From Chloroflexota bacterium (GTDB lineage Bacteria > Chloroflexota > UBA5177 > JANWHV01), in NCBI GenBank assembly GCA_025450375.1, contig JANWHO010000104.1, positions 1-5,305 of the forward strand: a stretch of 5,305 nucleotides of DNA. The letters are read 5' to 3'. The notes beneath the pieces were generated by a model. It was given only the letters and a program-made list of their open reading frames with translations. It was not told the DNA's origin and searched no databases. The first letter of the stretch is position 1. Each line of letters begins with the position of its first letter. Of this stretch, positions 3,744-5,305 are shown piece after piece. The position numbers and the translations under genes were made by a program.

Positions 3744-5305
3744 GTGCAACCTCAACCACTTACCCAGAGCTATGTTCATGGAGCGTCCGATACGCCGCTG
3801 ATCGGGATGACGATCGGCGATCTGTTTGACCGGACCGTGGCCCTCCACGGAGGTCACGACGCCCTGGTGTCCCGCGATCAGCGGCTCCGCTACACCTACA
3901 CGGAGTTACACACGGCGGTAAACCAGGCGGCTCGCGCCTTCCATGCCCTGGGGCTGCGGAAGGGTGATCGGCTGGGGATCTGGGCCCCCAACCGGGCGGA
4001 GTGGGTGATCACCCAATTCGCCACCCCCAAGCTCGGGGTAATCATGGTGAACATCAACCCCGCCTATCAGGGCTCGGAGTTGGAATACGCGCTGCGCCAA
4101 TCCGGCATTTCCACTCTTGTCCTGGCCCCTGGATTCAAGAGCAGCGACTACCTGGCCATTCTGGCGGGGATCGGCCCAGAGATTACCGGCGCTCCCGGCT
4201 CCTGGCGCTGCGCGCGGTTGCCCGATCTACGCGAGGTGGTGGTGCTCGGCCCCGCCGCGCCCGGCATGCGCGCATGGCCGGAACTGCTGGGGCTGGCGCG
4301 CGAGGTGAGCGAGGAGGATCTCGCGGGCGTGCAGGCGGCTCAGCAATTCGATGACCCGATCAACATTCAGTACACCTCCGGAACCACCGGCTTCCCCAAG
4401 GGCGCCACGCTCAGCCATCACAATATCGTCAATAACGGCTTCTTCATTGGCGAGACCATGGGCTTTACGGCCGAGGATCGGCTCTGTATCCCGGTTCCCT
4501 TCTATCACTGCTTTGGGATGGTATTGGGGAATCTGGCTTGCGTCACCCACGGCAGCGCCATGATTCTTCCGGGGGAGGGATTCGACCCGCTGGCGGTGCT
4601 GGAGACCGTGCAAGCCGAGCGCTGCACCGCCCTGCATGGCGTCCCCACCATGTTCATCGCCGAATTGGAGCATCCGCGATTCTCCGAGTTCGATCTGACC
4701 AGCCTTCGGACTGGAATCATGGCCGGCTCGCCATGCCCGGTGGAGGTGATGAAGAAGGTGAACACTCTGATGCACATGCCGGAGGTGACTATCGCCTATG
4801 GGATGACTGAAACCTCGCCCGTGTCCTTCCAGACCAAGATTGACGATCCGCTGGAGCAAAGGGTGGGTAGCGTGGGCCGGGTGCATCCGCATATCGAGGC
4901 GAAGGTGCTCGACCCCGCCAACGGCCAGATTGTCCCGCCGGGCGTACCAGGCGAGCTCTGCAGCCGGGGCTATCCGGTGATGCTTGGCTACTGGAACAAT
5001 CCCGAGGGGACGGCGGCGGCGATCGATCCAGCCCGCTGGATGCACACCGGCGACCTCGCCACCATTGATCAGGCGGGCTACTGCTCTATCGTGGGCCGGA
5101 TCAAGGATATGATTATCCGCGGCGGTGAGAACATTTACCCCCGAGAGGTAGAGGAATTTCTCTATTCCCATCCCGCCGTACAGGATGTGCAGGTGATCGG
5201 GATACCGAGCCGGAGATATGGCGAGGAAGTCATGGCCTGGATTCGCCTCAAGGACGGGGTCGCTGGCGACGCGGAGGATATTCGGGCCTTCTGCCGCGGC
5301 AAGAT
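3744..5305 (+). CDS. Acyl-CoA synthetase, ACSF2/FadD-like AMP-binding family (partial, 3' end outside window)
   Basis: Enzymes of this family join a fatty acid to CoA in two steps, via an acyl-adenylate, using ATP. The frame is open from a GTG at 3744 to the window edge (520 codons). The start has AAAGGAG (3731-3737) 6 nt upstream. A later ATG at codon 22 is rejected because the preceding segment with [11 protein letters not shown] (15-25) looks like the usual N-terminus of this subfamily. Adenylation motifs in order: [11 protein letters not shown] (210-220, phosphate-binding loop), PFYHCFGM (252-259), GIMAGSPCP (324-332), YGMTETSP (352-359), TGDLA (435-439) and [20 protein letters not shown] (451-470, the hinge and start of the C-terminal domain). 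The C-terminal catalytic lysine region lies beyond the window; family members are typically about 540-560 residues, so a few dozen codons are missing. The motifs look intact. The whole sequence resembles medium/long-chain fatty acyl-CoA ligases, but the chain length preferred cannot be read from it. Confidence 0.92.
   Translation, partial: MQPQPLTQSYVHGASDTPLIGMTIGDLFDRTVALHGGHDALVSRDQRLRYTYTELHTAVNQAARAFHALGLRKGDRLGIWAPNRAEWVITQFATPKLGVIMVNINPAYQGSELEYALRQSGISTLVLAPGFKSSDYLAILAGIGPEITGAPGSWRCARLPDLREVVVLGPAAPGMRAWPELLGLAREVSEEDLAGVQAAQQFDDPINIQYTSGTTGFPKGATLSHHNIVNNGFFIGETMGFTAEDRLCIPVPFYHCFGMVLGNLACVTHGSAMILPGEGFDPLAVLETVQAERCTALHGVPTMFIAELEHPRFSEFDLTSLRTGIMAGSPCPVEVMKKVNTLMHMPEVTIAYGMTETSPVSFQTKIDDPLEQRVGSVGRVHPHIEAKVLDPANGQIVPPGVPGELCSRGYPVMLGYWNNPEGTAAAIDPARWMHTGDLATIDQAGYCSIVGRIKDMIIRGGENIYPREVEEFLYSHPAVQDVQVIGIPSRRYGEEVMAWIRLKDGVAGDAEDIRAFCRGK

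Noticed and set aside
3678..3882. 11-bp direct repeat CCGCGATCAGC at 3678-3688 and 3872-3882
   Set aside because: One copy overlaps the palindrome and the other is inside the coding region. A single 11-bp match in GC-rich DNA can arise by chance, and there is no inverted or third copy.
4227..5171. 314-codon - strand open frame opposite the acyl-CoA synthetase
   Set aside because: The + strand here carries all the adenylation motifs in order. The antisense product is His/Arg/Gly-rich with no recognisable family, as expected from high-GC reverse frames.
1..5305. A previously undescribed multi-gene system such as a defence island or biosynthetic cluster
   Set aside because: The genes are a racemase-family end, a lone secreted propeller protein, secG with a tRNA and an acyl-CoA synthetase, in mixed orientations with separate terminators. 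Nothing indicates that they act as one system.

Overview
The window looks like a stretch of a high-GC bacterial chromosome. Hints of a Chloroflexota-like or related lineage come from the style of SecG, from a secreted SBBP beta-propeller protein with an Ig-like C-terminus, and from the general codon use. This assignment rests on family resemblance only and is uncertain. There is no phage, IS or CRISPR signature. Most of the sequence is housekeeping or metabolic, and the most open questions lie in the intergenic DNA.

Layout. Positions 1-102 hold the last 33 codons of a + strand gene that resembles the C-terminus of the Asp/Glu/hydantoin racemase family. A perfect 25-bp hairpin (127-181) separates it from a convergent, large - strand gene (185-2878) for an 897-residue secreted protein. 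That protein has a signal peptide, the N-terminal domain typical of SBBP proteins, seven propeller repeats and a beta-rich C-terminal domain. Its promoter is readable at 2938-2966.

The 381-nt gap from 2879 to 3259 contains no convincing protein gene but is rich in signals. It holds the - strand promoter, a divergent + strand promoter candidate (-10 at 3004-3009), a strong intrinsic terminator (3133-3159) and a second + strand promoter (3175-3204) that drives secG. The terminator sits between two + promoters and has no gene in front of it, so a short untranslated RNA of about 145 nt (roughly 3016-3160) is predicted.

secG (3260-3481, GTG start) is followed after 30 nt by tRNA-Leu(CAG) (3512-3597), then by a 13-bp-stem terminator (3610-3648). 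The three read as one transcription unit, which recalls the secG-tRNA-Leu linkage of E. coli.

From 3744 (GTG start) to the window edge runs an acyl-CoA synthetase of the ACSF2/FadD-like AMP-binding family. Its last few dozen codons, including the region of the C-terminal catalytic lysine, are outside the window. Its promoter candidate overlaps a perfect 19-nt palindrome centred on the -10 box, which looks like an operator. I see no multi-gene novel system; the leads worth checking are the orphan-terminator RNA, the operator-like palindrome, the G7 tract in the secG promoter spacer and the long intergenic hairpin.
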